Of a stretch of 64,000 nucleotides of DNA, positions 12,601 through 24,100 are shown piece after piece. Source of the DNA: Orychophragmus violaceus. Taxonomy: Eukaryota; Streptophyta; Magnoliopsida; Brassicales; Brassicaceae. A model generated the notes under the pieces. It was not told where the DNA came from. It ran no database searches and was given only the letters and a program-made list of their open reading frames with translations. The position numbers and the translations under genes are program-made. The stretch spans positions 29,050,766-29,114,765 of the forward strand of contig CM058234.1 of the NCBI GenBank assembly GCA_030180135.1, in the 5' to 3' direction. Numbering within the stretch: the stretch's first letter is position 1; each line of letters starts with the position of its first letter.

Positions 12601-13126
12601 AATCCAATAAGAAGAGGTGGCGCCTAAGATCAGAAGACACTTGTCTCATGGAGATTCAATCTTTCCAAAACCATTGCACCAAACAGTTTCTAGAAGCTTC
12701 TTATTCCCCATTCTTCCGATGCCTCGGTTTGGTCGTTTTCTTGATAATTGTTTTAGAAAATACCAGAAGATTCTTATAAATCCTCAAACTCCCAAAAACC
12801 GATTCCCCTTGCTTTTAGATGAATTTAGCAATTTGAATCATCCCATTTGGAGTTTCCTAGCTCCGGTTATGAATTTCCGAAGTTTTCCCGGTTTTGCTCG
12901 GTTTTCACCCGACACTCCGAAAAATGCATTTCTGCTCCGTTTCCTCGAATTCTGGTCTTGTAAATGTTCTTTATGATTTAAAAAGAGAACATTTGGCCCG
13001 TCTCGTCTTTCGTCTCGAACTTTGGCAAAATTACCATTTTGTCCCTGGGTTTGGCAAAATTACAATTTTGCCCCTGTTGACTTTTCTTCTGCCCGTTGAC
13101 CATATTTTGTGATACGGGGTATCACA
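9609..13126 (-). repeat. 5' LTR (3518 bp) of the LARD-like element
   Basis: Near-identical partner of 2835-6346. In the first 250 bases I count about eight substitutions, roughly 2-3 percent. The CTT-rich tract at about 12005-12310 differs in length from its partner. The primer-binding site lies six bases inside its border at 9603-9608. As the 5' LTR on the minus strand it should hold the promoter, but I could not assign one. Confidence 0.9.
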
Positions 13127-13131
13127 GGTGG
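13127..13131. repeat. 5-bp target-site duplication GGTGG, right copy
   Basis: Identical to 2830-2834; it follows the terminal ...GGGGTATCACA of the LTR at 13126. LINE coding sequence resumes immediately. Confidence 0.9.
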
Positions 13132-16100
13132 TGTGAGAGACGCTTATTTGTTAGCAGGGTAATCAAGTCTGCCCAAGACGTAGTGTAATGGTGAAGAAGG
13201 ATTCCTTCTGCTACATTCTTCCAAACGGCAGTAGAGAAAGGACAGTTGAAGAATAGATGAGCTTGAGTCTCGTATGGGTGTCCACATAGGACACAAGCTG
13301 CTGAGATGTTGCTGCTCCATAAACACATTCGGTCTCCTGTGGGCAATCGATTGTGTAGAGCCACCCACGTAGTGAAAGCATATTTAGGTGAATTATGCTT
13401 AAACCATATCGCTTGATGCCATGGAACTTGCGTAGCGTCATTTCTTAGCTGCATCCGAGCCTGTTTCGTACTTAAAGAGGGTCTGAAAGAACCTGATTTG
13501 TCCCGCCATAGCACCACGTCCATCTGTTCTGCATTATACCTTTCTCTTAGGGCAGCTATTTCGGCTTCAATACTAGTGAGAATCTCGTTTCAATGCCTTC
13601 TTCTTCGAGTTAACCGTATTGCTTGCTCTACCGTTGCATTGGCATTAAGTCCCATCTCTATATATCCACGATCACCTATGATTCCAAATAATACCAAGAG
13701 AAGACCAATTATCTTGCCAAAAAGAAATCGAGTTCCCTCTTCCTATGTCCATTTTCACAAAATCGCGAGCCACTGATCTCGCTTTAAAAAAAAAAATCCA
13801 CATACAAGAACATGAAATAGAGCTCGTAGGTTCTCTTGTTGACCAGAAAGGAACATCTCGAATCAGGTTTTGAAGCACCCACTTCACCCATAAAGAAGAT
13901 TTAGCCGAAAGAATTCTCCAAATCAACTTTAGAATACTGACCTCATTAGCTTCTCTGATACTTTTTAAGCCTAGACCTCCCTCTTCCTTCGGCTTACATA
14001 CATCACACCATGCTATCTTTGCTTTCCTTGGGTTAAGCACAGGTCCGGACCAAAGAAAATCTGAGCAGATTCTCTCTATCTCATCAATACATCCATTAGG
14101 TAGACTAAATGCTGAAATCCAAAAATTTGTCAAACTTGCGATTACTGAGTATAGTAACTGTAATCTTCCTGCAAATGATAATTTCCTTGCTGTCCAAGAA
14201 CTGATACGAGATCGTATCTTTTCTAAAAGCGTGGAGTAGTCCAGGCTCATCATTCTTTTAGTTAGAAGAGGCAACCCGAGATATCGCACAGGAAGAGTTC
14301 TGAAAGTCATGGTGAATCGCTCTGTCATAGCCAATCTATCCAGCTCTGAAACTCCTGCTAAATAGATCGTGGATTTCTCCATGCTGATAGTGAGACTAGA
14401 GAATTTAGCAAAGCACTCAAAAACGTTCATGATTCCCTCAATAGAATTCAAAGAACCATCGGAGAACACCATTAAATCATCAGCGAAACAGAGATGCGTC
14501 AATTGTAAACTTGCACATCTAGGATGATAACCGAACTCCCTATGATGGCCCTGTCCAGAAGCTTTGACAACACTTTCATACTTATCACAAAAAGATATGG
14601 AGAGAGAGAACACCCTTGCCTTAAACCCCTTTTGCTGCCAAAATAACCAGCCAACTCTCCATTCACTTGAACCGAGAAAGAAGCTGTAGTGATGCACAGT
14701 TTAATCCAGTGTATGAAAGTGCTTGGAAGGTTTAGAGCTTCCAAAGTTGAGAGCAAAAACTCCCACTGTACAGAATCAAACGCCTTCGATATATCGATCT
14801 TCAAATTACAACGAGGGGAGATCGATTCTTTATGATAATCTGCTACTAGTTCTGACGCAAGTAGCAGATTTTCGATAAGTAAACGATCCTGAACAAAAGC
14901 AGATTGATTTGGTGTTATGAACTGCGGGAGGACTCTCTTTAGGCGATTAGCTAGGATTTTCGATACCACCTTATAAATCACATTGCAGCATGAGATGGGT
15001 CTATAGTCCTTAATTCTTTTCGCTTCAGTCTTTTTTGGTATCAAGGCAAGGATAGTAGAGTTCACTCCTTTAGGCAGAAATCCGTAATAAAAGAAAGATT
15101 GGATACTAACCACAAAATCCTTCGAGATAATTGGCCAAGCTGCCTTGAAAAACTTGACAGTATATCCATCCGGACCAGGTGACTTATTGCATGGCATTCC
15201 AAAAAGAACCTCTCGTATTTCATCTTCTGTTACTTGACGAACCAGGTTATGTTGCTCCACCATCGAACACTGATATCCGAGAAGATCCCTTAATATATCA
15301 ACATTAATCTGCTCCAGATTCTCAGGTTCAACATTCAGGAAATCTTCAAAGTAGTTTGCAGCCTCTTCTTTGATTGCATCTTGTGTGTAGATTATATTTC
15401 CAGAAGTTGTTTCCAGCTCCTTTATTCCATTACGCATCTCTCTTACTTTTGCAGTTCGATAGAAAATTTTGTTATTTCTATCACCAATATTCAACCAAGA
15501 GAGCTTAGCCTTTTGATGTAAGTAGGACTCTTCAAGATTTGCCAAAAATTCCCATCTCTCGAATGCTTGTGACTCTTCTTGTTTAGCTAAAACAGTCGGG
15601 TCAAGCATGGTCTGCATTTGTTTTTGACATAGGGTGTCATAATTCTCCTTTACTTTCTTCTCTATATCCGCCAGAGATTCACGAGAGAGTTGCCTCAAAG
15701 TTGGATTTAGCTGTTTTGATTTCTTGGAGAATCGAAACATAGCTGATGTAGAGTGAAATAAAATTGGTGTATCCCTCCAAAAGTTTTCCATTGCAGGTTG
15801 AAAATCCGGCAACTTCGCTACTGCATTTGTGAACTTAAATGGCCTTTTCGGACGAAGCGTTATACCATCCACATAGAACATGCATCTAAGATGATCAGAA
15901 CACCCACCCGACTCAAAAGTTTCGTATGAGTGCGGATAGCGTTGAAGCCAAGTATCATTTATAATGAGCCGATCAAGTTTCCTACAAATCATTCCATCCT
16001 CTCTTCGATTACACCATGTGAACTCTGGACCATGAGAACCCATAATAGTGAGGTTGCAATCACGAAACACTGCTCGGAATTCTTCCATACCATGAACCAT

Positions 16101-16589
16101 CGCTGGATGAATTACGGCATTAGAGCATTCATCCCCTGAGTTTATTTCAATAAAATCACCCATGATCATCCACTGCATATTACCAACTGTTTGAGAATTT
16201 GAGATGCTCCGTAAATCTTCCCACAGTAGACGCCTTTCACTCATGGTGTTAGAAGCATACACGAAAGAAACCATGTACTCATCATCTCTATCATGATGTT
16301 TAACCAAAACTGTTATAGTTTGGCTTGACTTGAAAGGTGTCTAACTAAATCACTCCAAACAATCCAGATTCTCCCCAGTCGATGATGATCATAATTGTTC
16401 ATAAACCTGGAAACACAGAATTAACATTTCTTGCTGACTTTCCTTCCACTACTCTAGTCTCCAATATACCTCCAAACAGAAAACTATGCTCACTGCACCA
16501 ACTTCTTACTACCTTTTGCTTCTTCTTTTTATTAAATCCTCTAATGTTCCAAAAAAACCAGTCATTGATGATTGTTTTTTTTTTCTTCT
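13132..16589 (-). pseudogene. LINE-1 ORF2: endonuclease / reverse transcriptase, frameshifted
   Basis: ORF2 opens with 'FFWNIRGFNKKKKQKVV' (start of the AP-like endonuclease), shifts frame between about 16399 and 16307, then continues with 'WMIMGDF', 'FTWCNRREDGMICRKLDR' and 'SDHLRC', all endonuclease motifs. The reverse transcriptase follows: 'NKSPGPDGYTVKFFKAAW', 'LIPKKTEAKRIKDYRPISCC', 'NQSAFVQDRLLIENLLLASE', 'DISKAFDSVQWEFL' and 'GLRQGCSLSPYLF'. After another frameshift near 14560 comes the catalytic 'CFADDLMVF' box. The last part before the insertion is a zf-RVT region with 'CVLCGHPYETQAHLFFNCPF'. ORF2 normally nicks DNA and copies RNA at the target. At least three frame breaks show it is dead. 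Confidence 0.85.
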
Positions 16590-18152
16590 TCTTCTTCTTA
16601 TTCGAATTATTCGGAGGGGATTCCTTCGGATTTGAATTAGAAGCATCAACAAGATATTTATGCGCAGCCTTTGAAGCACGTGGTGGCATAATTCTACTAC
16701 CCATATCTTTGTTGATCGACAGTTTTGTTGCTGAAAGAGCCTCCCTCGTATCTAATGGAGACTGCTCTTCATCGTCTGATATATCTTCTTCAGCTTCATT
16801 GTCAGAAAGTGAAGCAAAATTTGAGCTTAATGTTATACTTGGCAGAACCATGTCATTCACTGCTAAGTTACTAGCTTTGTCTGGCGCTTTAGCTTTTTCC
16901 CATCCAACCTCTTTTGTTGACTTACTACTTGAGGTAGCAGTAAGTTCAACATTTTGGTCTCCTTGGATATCAGCATTCATAGCAGGTGCCTTTGATATTT
17001 TTCTTACCTCATATCGTGGATTAGTAGGTCCACCTCCTTGCGAACCCCCCTGATTTCCTGCAGGAGATGTTGATTGTGAGAGAGGCATCTTTAATTTATC
17101 ACCTTGTTGTGGACTTTTTTCTTTTTTTCCAACAGAAGTCTTCTTCGGAGTATTTGAGTCTTTCTTGAGTATAACATAATCCCCTGGAGCAGCTTTACAA
17201 TCCGACGATATGTGTCCCCACTTAGCGCATGATAAGCACCTCGGTGGTAGCCAAGGAAACTCATAATGCACCATCATTTCTACACATGTGTTCAGTTTGA
17301 AGCTATAAAACTCCGGAAGCTTTTTGTTCAAGTTAACTTCAACAAATACTCTTGCTTCTTCAAAAATTTTACACCATAAAGTATCAGGATGTAATTTTTC
17401 GGTTCTCCAAGAGGGCTTTTCAAGAATGATAAACCCTTCCATGAAAACATCGATCTTGGCACATTCCGAACAACAACCCACATCAGAATTGACGTAACAA
17501 CCGGTTGCGCTTCCTCCACCACTGGACTCCATTTAGATACTATCATAGGAATGTTTTTGAAACTCCACATCCCTCTTCTTAGTACCCGAGCTCTGATGGC
17601 AGCATCAGGGATCTTGAACTTAATCGTCCTTTCATCAACCACCATCACATCAATTTTTATGGACTTATCTCCCAACATCCATATCTTATCCACTGTCATG
17701 TGGATCAACCCTACATGAGGAGCTTTTTCCATAAATTTGCCTAGAATACAGTCCTCCCATAAAGGTGGAGCATTCTCAAAAACACTGTCTGGTACTTGAA
17801 TAGTACCAATACCATCCACGTCCTTTACTTCTACATCAAACTTATGCATCATCGATTTCTCAATGACCACAGATGAATACAGTTTCAACTTCTCTGTTTT
17901 TTTCAATTCCTCACCTTTCCCCAAACCTGCGACACCATCCTTCCTCGTCTCCAATGGATCTTCTGTCAGCTCCACTACCTTCTTCAGAGATAAAGATCTC
18001 TCCAAAGCTTTGTCTCCTTCTTCACATTTACTTGATTGAGTACTGGTTTCCTTCTCCAAAACATCCTCCGATCCACAAACACTTGATCCCATCGTCTTCA
18101 TTGTCTTCGGCAGGTCACTTGACGGCGGAACCGCCTGTTCCAGGGCCGTCAT
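16590..18152 (-). pseudogene. LINE-1 ORF1: nucleic-acid-binding protein (DUF4283-like + CCHC), frameshifted
   Basis: The frame starts ATG at 18152. Residues about 100-250 match the DUF4283 pattern common to plant LINE ORF1 products ('GMWSFKNIPMIVSKWSP', 'NVPRSMFSWKGLSFLKSP'). Near 17395 the frame shifts by one base at a short T-run, and the protein continues as 'KLHPDTLWCKIFEEARVF'. A zinc knuckle CLSCAKWGHISSDC (C-x2-C-x4-H-x4-C) follows at about 17200. ORF1 proteins bind element RNA in the ribonucleoprotein particle. No stop codon separates this frame from the endonuclease start; a lysine-rich A-run near 16570-16600 joins them. The product is a pseudogene. Confidence 0.8.
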
Positions 18153-18266
18153 GATGGCCTGAAGCCTCCTCTGGTCAAAACCCTAGCAAACCCTTAATCG
18201 CCTCCTAAGTCGCCTGCTGACGTGTCTATTTTGATTCAGTTGTTGTACCCTTGGCTTTTCTTTTCA

Positions 18267-18278
18267 ATATTAGAATAT
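18267..18278. repeat. 12-bp target-site duplication of LINE-1, right copy
   Basis: AATATTAGAATA, identical to 2480-2491. It marks the 5' boundary of the minus-strand LINE, about 115 bases upstream of its ORF1 start codon. Confidence 0.85.
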
Positions 18279-18789
18279 TTTATCCACCTTATATTGTTAG
18301 AAAATGCAATGATGGTCACAACATGGGATATCTCTAAGAAATATGATGTCTACTTCTTTATTACATTGCTTTTATGTTAGATTTCTCTTTCACGAAAGAA
18401 CAAAAGGCTTGACATCTGAGAGAGCATACATGGAAAACGAGAACATCATAAGAGAATAAGACATCAACTAGATCTAATCACATATATCCCTTTGTTATAT
18501 CAAAGATAGACTATGAGCGGCTTAACGGTTAATAAGTTGGAGTCCTTTGTAACACAACATATACAATACAAGGGAAAGGCCATACAAAATTCAGACGTTT
18601 CTTGATCTATGCCGTTTTAAGAATGATAGTTGCATTGTCACGTGAGAAAAGATTCATGTCTCATATACCTTTCATAAAGCCAGAATCTGTTTGTTAATAT
18701 ATATGTATATATCATCAAGAAGAACTTAGCAGTGTAGTGCTTTCTTGTTATGAACATTAAAATATAGAAAAACTATCGTAGATAAAATC
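18279..18789. other. AT-rich spacer between LINE-1 and LINE-2
   Basis: No convincing gene. It separates the right target-site duplication of LINE-1 from the apparent 5' end of the plus-strand LINE-2. Confidence 0.5.
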
Positions 18790-18924
18790 TCTCTCCTCTC
18801 TACTGGGAATTATACTGTTCATTGTCCATCTTCCTCTGGTCTTCTCTCTTCCATGGTAGGATACACCTCGCTCCAGCCTCCTCCCCACCCTCCAGATCCG
18901 GGTCCCCCATCTCGACTTTGGCTC

Positions 18925-19217
18925 TGTTGGAATACTTTGAATTTCTCTTTAAAAACCCTTTTCTTTTTTATTAATCTCTCTCTTTTATCTTTCTCTCTGT
19001 TTATGATTCTTTGTGAATACATTAACCTTAAGCCTACAACTCTATTTATAGAGTTGAGATTCTAACTGCAATGTTAAAATGCTAATTCCTATTATTACAA
19101 CTTCCTTTTTCATTATTTGTCCAATTTCCTTTTTCCTTGTTTGCCTTTTCCTTTTCTTGATGATTTCATTTTTTATTTGTTTTTCCATTTTCAACCACAA
19201 ACGAATCTATTCCAACA
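18925..19217 (-). repeat. Solo copia LTR (293 bp) with GGCTC duplication
   Basis: It has perfect 10-base inverted ends TGTTGGAATA and TATTCCAACA and is flanked by GGCTC at 18920-18924 and 19218-19222. No internal region follows, so it is a solo LTR. The LTR at 29136-29428 is the same length and nearly identical, and it too is followed by GGCTC and the same LINE sequence. Solo LTRs usually arise by recombination between the two LTRs of one element. Excising it restores the LINE-2 ORF1 frame. Confidence 0.85.
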
Positions 19218-19724
19218 GGCTCTCCTCATCACTCTTCTCAGTTATCTCCCTTACCGGATTCTCCTTCTTCTCCCCCCCCCCCATTCTGATTGGTTCTTCT
19301 ACTATCCCTTCTTTCTTTGAATTTTCAGGAACAACGGATCTTCATATACTTCTCTAGGATCAATGGAACCTCTTTCTGTCTCTTAGTGTCTACTCCTTCC
19401 TTTATGGAGATATCTCCTCCGGCACAATATCTACCAAACTGTTCTTAGAGTTTCAAAGCTCAAGAAAACAAGCCTCTAGATCAGAATGAGGAAATACAAC
19501 TTATCTTTGCTCAGTATACTACCCAGTTAGCTAAAGCTAATGGTCAAAGATTGAAGGAAAAATCTTGATTTGTGGTCATTGTTCCTAAACCTATATCTGG
19601 AAACATTGTTCATCAAGCAAAGCTTTAGATTCTAAAGGTTTGGTGTTGAAACCTTCTTCTCCAGCCCCAAAGAAGGTTGTACATGTTCATCAAGCAAAGC
19701 TTTAGATTCTAAAGGTTTGGTGTT

Positions 19725-19729
19725 GAAAC
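19725..19729. repeat. 5-bp duplication GAAAC of Copia-1, left copy
   Basis: GAAAC precedes the LTR at 19730 and recurs at 27585-27589, right after the other LTR. Confidence 0.9.
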
Positions 19730-20349
19730 TGATAGATTATGGTGTTTGTTCAAGGTTTAATTCCCATGTTTCAACCTAACACATAATCTTAACAGATCTA
19801 GGTTCTTGCAAAACGAATCATAAAACCAAACCTGTAACATTACCTATTGATTGCACAGCGGATTGATGGTAATGACAAGATCAGTCTAGAACAGATGAAT
19901 CACCTATTCCTCCTTGAGTATCCACAATCTTACAAGCAAGGGATGGCTGCTAGACCAAAGAGATGGATCAGATCAGAAAGAGAGAGTTAGAGAGAGAGAT
20001 GAACTCGCGGCCACAAGGAGAAAAATCGCAAGCCTTAGACTAATGCTTAGGGTTTCGATTTCTTAATCCTCATTAACTCTCTAATGGGCCCAAGTCTAAT
20101 GACTAATGGCTCATTTGTTATTTGGGCCCAAGACACAAATCAGACAAAAGCCTGCATTTTGTCTGGCCCAATTCTCTGATCCAATACAGTTCGGGATCAT
20201 ACAATACTGGTAATAAGTCCTAAACTTATAGATCATGAGCGGACTCTAGCAAGTCATCATGATCATCCAGTATTTATGACTTATGTCTGATCTCGACATT
20301 TATCATACTTTCTAGAGATAGTACAGTAGATTTCAGGACATTCCCAACA
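19730..20349 (-). repeat. 3' LTR of Copia-1 (620 bp)
   Basis: On the minus strand it begins TGTTGGGAATG and ends ...CTATCA. It matches 26899-27584 except for two visible substitutions and the absence of the 66 bases that occupy 27360-27425 in the other copy. The polypurine tract lies beside it at 20350. Confidence 0.9.
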
Positions 20350-20361
20350 ATCTCCCACTTG
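20350..20361 (-). other. Polypurine tract of Copia-1
   Basis: The minus strand reads CAAGTGGGAGAT directly before the 3' LTR. The same tract precedes the LTR at 384, tying the two elements to one family. Confidence 0.8.
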
Positions 20362-21183
20362 TACTGGAATCCTACATTCCCTAGTCCTTTCGTCTCAATA
20401 TCTCGATCTGGCATAAGGCAAGATGCGTGTCATCCTTATATAGCCAGACCATGTTCATCGGACCAGATTTGATACTGACAATGCAAACGACTTGGGCAAG
20501 TCCGTTTGGGAATGGCCATTCTCTTACCAGCTATCAAATCTCCGATTGGCCTAGAGATATTACCTCCGTTAAACGGCAGGGACAAATCCCATCTTGTTCC
20601 ATCATTATGAACTACACAATTCATAATACACCCAACCAAGGTCCGTATAGCTCCCAGTTACGAAACAGCGTTAGACAATGATCAAAGCGTATCACTCCAT
20701 GTGCAGCCACATGCATGCGAACTCAGGTCTAAGGACTATACTCTATAGTCATATATGAGAACCTCTTATGACACAGATATTAATATCTTGTAGAGTTCTC
20801 ATCAGCGGGCCATGTCCGGTCATATGTTCCCCTACATATACCTATGTGTCGACTTTGATGCCGCGCATCTATGACCCCTCGAAACTTGGTCATAAGTCTC
20901 AACACAATCTAGTCTCAACAGGTTGTTGGTGTTCCAATTTCAACAACCTTCGACTATGGACACTATGATTTACGTCATTTCGTTAAATATGGGGTTTCAG
21001 GATCAAGTCTACTCATGTACTTCGATGGCCCATATATAATGACATGAATCATTTTGGAACGATTATTTTATATCACAGTTAAAAATAATCCAGAAATAAA
21101 ATTTCATTAACATTTAAAATGTTTACATGAACCAATCAAAATAACTAAAACAAAAGCCCTCACAACTCCCACTCAAAAAAAGA
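20362..21183 (-). other. 3' non-coding region of Copia-1
   Basis: About 0.8 kb lies between the polyprotein stop and the polypurine tract, with no substantial minus-strand frame. It is similar to bases 1-383. Its conservation between two elements suggests it is a normal part of this family, not decayed coding sequence. Confidence 0.7.
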
Positions 21184-24100
21184 TTACACTTGAATATCTC
21201 TAATTCCTACAGCAGCAGTATGCAACTCGTGCTTAGGTCTCGGGAGTGGCTTTGTCAACGGGTCAGCCACGTTCTCATCAGTGGGAACTCTGCTGACCAT
21301 CACTTCACCTCTATTCACTATATCACGAATCAGGTGATACCTTCTCATAATGTGTTTGGATTTCTGATGATGTCTCGGTTCCTTGGCTTGAGCAATTGCA
21401 CCATTGTTGTCACAATACAGTGCTAGAGGCTCAGTGGCATTTGGGAATACACCGAGTTCAATCAAGAAGTTCCTTATCCAAACTCCTTCCTTCGCAGCTT
21501 CCGAAGCAGCGATGTATTCAGCTTCAGTTGTGGAATCTGCCACGGTGCTCTGCTTGGAACTCTTCCAACTTACTGCACCGCCATTCAGACATAAGATGTA
21601 GCCAGACTGTGACCGGAAATCATCCTTATCTGTCTGAAAACTTGCATCCGTGAATCCACTGATTTCAAGCACTTCACTTCCTCCGTAAACCAAGAACTTA
21701 TCCTTAGTATTCCTCAAATACTTCAGGATATTCTTTACGGAAATCCAGTGACTCTCACCTGGATTAGACTGGTACCTACTCGTCATGCTTAGTGCATAAG
21801 CAACATCAGGACGAGTACAGATCATGGCATACATGATAGATCCTATAGCCGAAGCATAAGGAATCCTACTCATGCGCTTAAGCTCATCAGGTGTCTTAGG
21901 ACACTGATCCTTGCTTAGTGTAGCACCATGTATCATTGGCGTGAACCCCTTCTTGGATTTATCCATTCCGAATCGATGCAGGACTTTATCTATATAAGCA
22001 TCTTGACAAAGTCCAATCAGCTTTTTAGATCTGTCTCTAAAGATTCGGATTCCAAGAACATACGCGGCTTCACCCATGTCCTTCATGGAAAAACAACTTC
22101 CCAGCCAGTCTTTAACAGACTTCAGCATTGGAATATCATTTCCAAGAAGCAATATGTCATCGACATATAAGATAAGAAACGCCACTTTGCTCCCACTAGT
22201 TTTCTTATACACACATTGTTCCTCTTGGTTTCTGATGAAGTCAAAGTTCTTTATTGCTTCATCAAAACGAAGATTCCAACTCCTCGATGCTTGCTTCAAT
22301 CCATAAATGGATTTGTGAAGCTTGCATACTTTCCCAGCATTCTTAGGATCAATGTAACCGTCAGGTTGTGTCATATACACATCCTCCTCCAAAATTCCAT
22401 TCAGGAAGGCGGTTTTCACATCCATCTGCCAAATCTCATAATCATAATAAGCGGCACTTGCTAGGAGAATCCGAATTGATTTCATCATGGCCACTGGTGA
22501 ATAGGTTTCATCATAGTCTATACCATGAATTTGCTTGAAACCTTTTGCCACCAACCTGGCCTTGTAAATCTGGACATTTCCATCCATGTCAATCTTCTTC
22601 TTGAAGATCCATTTACACTCGATGGCTTTTGCACCAGCAGGTAAATCAACCAGTGAAAACACTCGGTTAGTAGACATGGAGTCCATCTCGGATTCAGTGG
22701 CTTCACGCCACTTTAAGGAGTCAGGGCCCATCATGGCTTCTGCAAAGTTCGAGGGTTCATCACCGTCAATGATCAAAAGATCATGGCAATTAGTCACGAG
22801 GAATCCCTGATATCTATCGGGTTCGTGACGGATCCTTCCGGATCTTCGAACTTCAGGTACTGCAGGTTCAGGTTCTATTACAACTTCATGTAATTCATCC
22901 TGCTGTTCTTCCTCATTAGGTTGAGCAGGTTCCTGTCCTTCTTGAATTTCATCAAGTTGTACCTTACTCCCACTATCTTTTCTAGAGAGAAACTCCCTTT
23001 CAAGAAAAGTACAATCCCGAGCAACAAAGATTTTGTTCTCGGATCGCAGATAGAAGTAATAAGCCTTGGTATCCCTAGGATAACCAATGAAGTAGCATTT
23101 GTCAGATTTTGGTGTAAGCTTGTCTGAGATTAATCTTTTGACATAGGCTTCACAACCCCAAATTCTGAGAAAAGACATTGCTGGAGCTTTTCCAGTCCAT
23201 ATTTCATATGGTGTCTTTGCTACTGCCTTTGATGGCACTCTGTTCAGTGTGAACGTTGCGGTGAGCAAAGCATATCCCCAAAGGGATATAGGAAGGTCTG
23301 TGTGACTCATCATGGATCGGACCATATCTAACAATGTCTGATTCCTTCTCTCAGACACACCATTCCACTGAGGTGTTCCAGGAGGTGTGAGTTGGGAGAT
23401 AATCCCACACTCACTCAGATGATCACGAAATTCCTGGCTCAAGTATTCTCCTCCTCGGTCCGACCGAAGAGCCTTAATACTTTTGCCAAGCTGGTTCTGT
23501 ACTTCATTCTGGAATTCTTTGAACTTTTCAAAGGTTTCCGACTTATGTTTCATCAAGTAGACATATCCATATCTACTGAAATCATCAGTGAATGTAATGA
23601 AGTACTGAAAGTTTCCCCTAGCACTTGTGGACATTGGGCCACACACGTCAGTATGTATCAGGCCCAATAGTTCACTGGCCCTTTCTGTGGGTTTATTGAA
23701 AGGGGCCCGTGTCATTTTGCCCATTAGGCAAGATTCGCATTGCTCACAAGACTCAAAGTCAAATGAGCCCAAGAGTCCATTTGAATGGAGCCTCTTGACG
23801 CGTTTCTCACTAATGTGCCCCAAACGACAATGCCAGAGAAACGTTTCATTTTCTTCGTTAGATTTGAACCGTTTTGTATTTATGTTATATACTGGAGCAG
23901 ATTGATCCAGCATGTACAGCCCATTTATAAGAGGGGCACAGCCATAGAACATATCATTGAGATTAAAGGAACACAATTTATTCTTAATAGAAAAATCAAA
24001 TCCTTGCAAATCCAACAATGAAACTGAAATGATATTTCTGCTTATAGCAGGTACAAAATAACAATTCTCAAGTTCTAAAATCAATCCAGAAGGTAAAGAC

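Larger units (their letters stand above)
2835..13126 (-). mobile_element. 10.3-kb LTR retrotransposon derivative (LARD-like), minus strand
   Basis: Two near-identical direct repeats of 3512 and 3518 bases flank an internal region of about 3.26 kb, with a GGTGG duplication outside. Read on the minus strand, the LTRs begin TGTGATACCCC and end GGGGCGTTACA. A tRNA-iMet-type primer-binding site and a purine-rich tract lie at the expected places. Only gag-like coding sequence is visible; no protease, reverse transcriptase or integrase motif appears, so the element must have moved with proteins from a relative. LTRs longer than the internal region and missing pol resemble LARD elements. Few differences between the LTRs by eye imply a fairly recent insertion. 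Confidence 0.88.
2492..18266 (-). mobile_element. LINE-1: full-length L1-type retrotransposon, interrupted by an LTR element
   Basis: A minus-strand non-LTR retrotransposon with ORF1 (DUF4283-like domain plus zinc knuckle), AP endonuclease, reverse transcriptase, zf-RVT region and a short A-tail seen as T-run 2493-2501. Flanking 12-bp duplications define both ends. After subtracting the nested insert and one copy of its 5-bp duplication, the LINE is about 5.5 kb, normal for a plant L1 element. The LTR element lies in the 3' part of ORF2. Several frameshifts make the LINE inactive. It had to be present before the LTR element, giving a clear order of events. Confidence 0.9.
18790..19729 (+). 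mobile_element. LINE-2, 5' part (first copy), with ORF1 start and a solo LTR inside
   Basis: A plus-strand LINE whose ORF1 begins at ATG 18853. The frame is broken by a 293-bp LTR at 18925 and resumes at 19223 ('MVGYTSLQPPPHPP...' then '...SVISLTGFSF'). From 19218 onward it is nearly the same as 29429-29880. A direct local duplication is also present: the text around 'aagctttagattctaaaggt' occurs at about 19620 and again at about 19700. It ends where the young copia element is inserted (19730). The exact 5' end of the LINE is uncertain. Confidence 0.65.
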
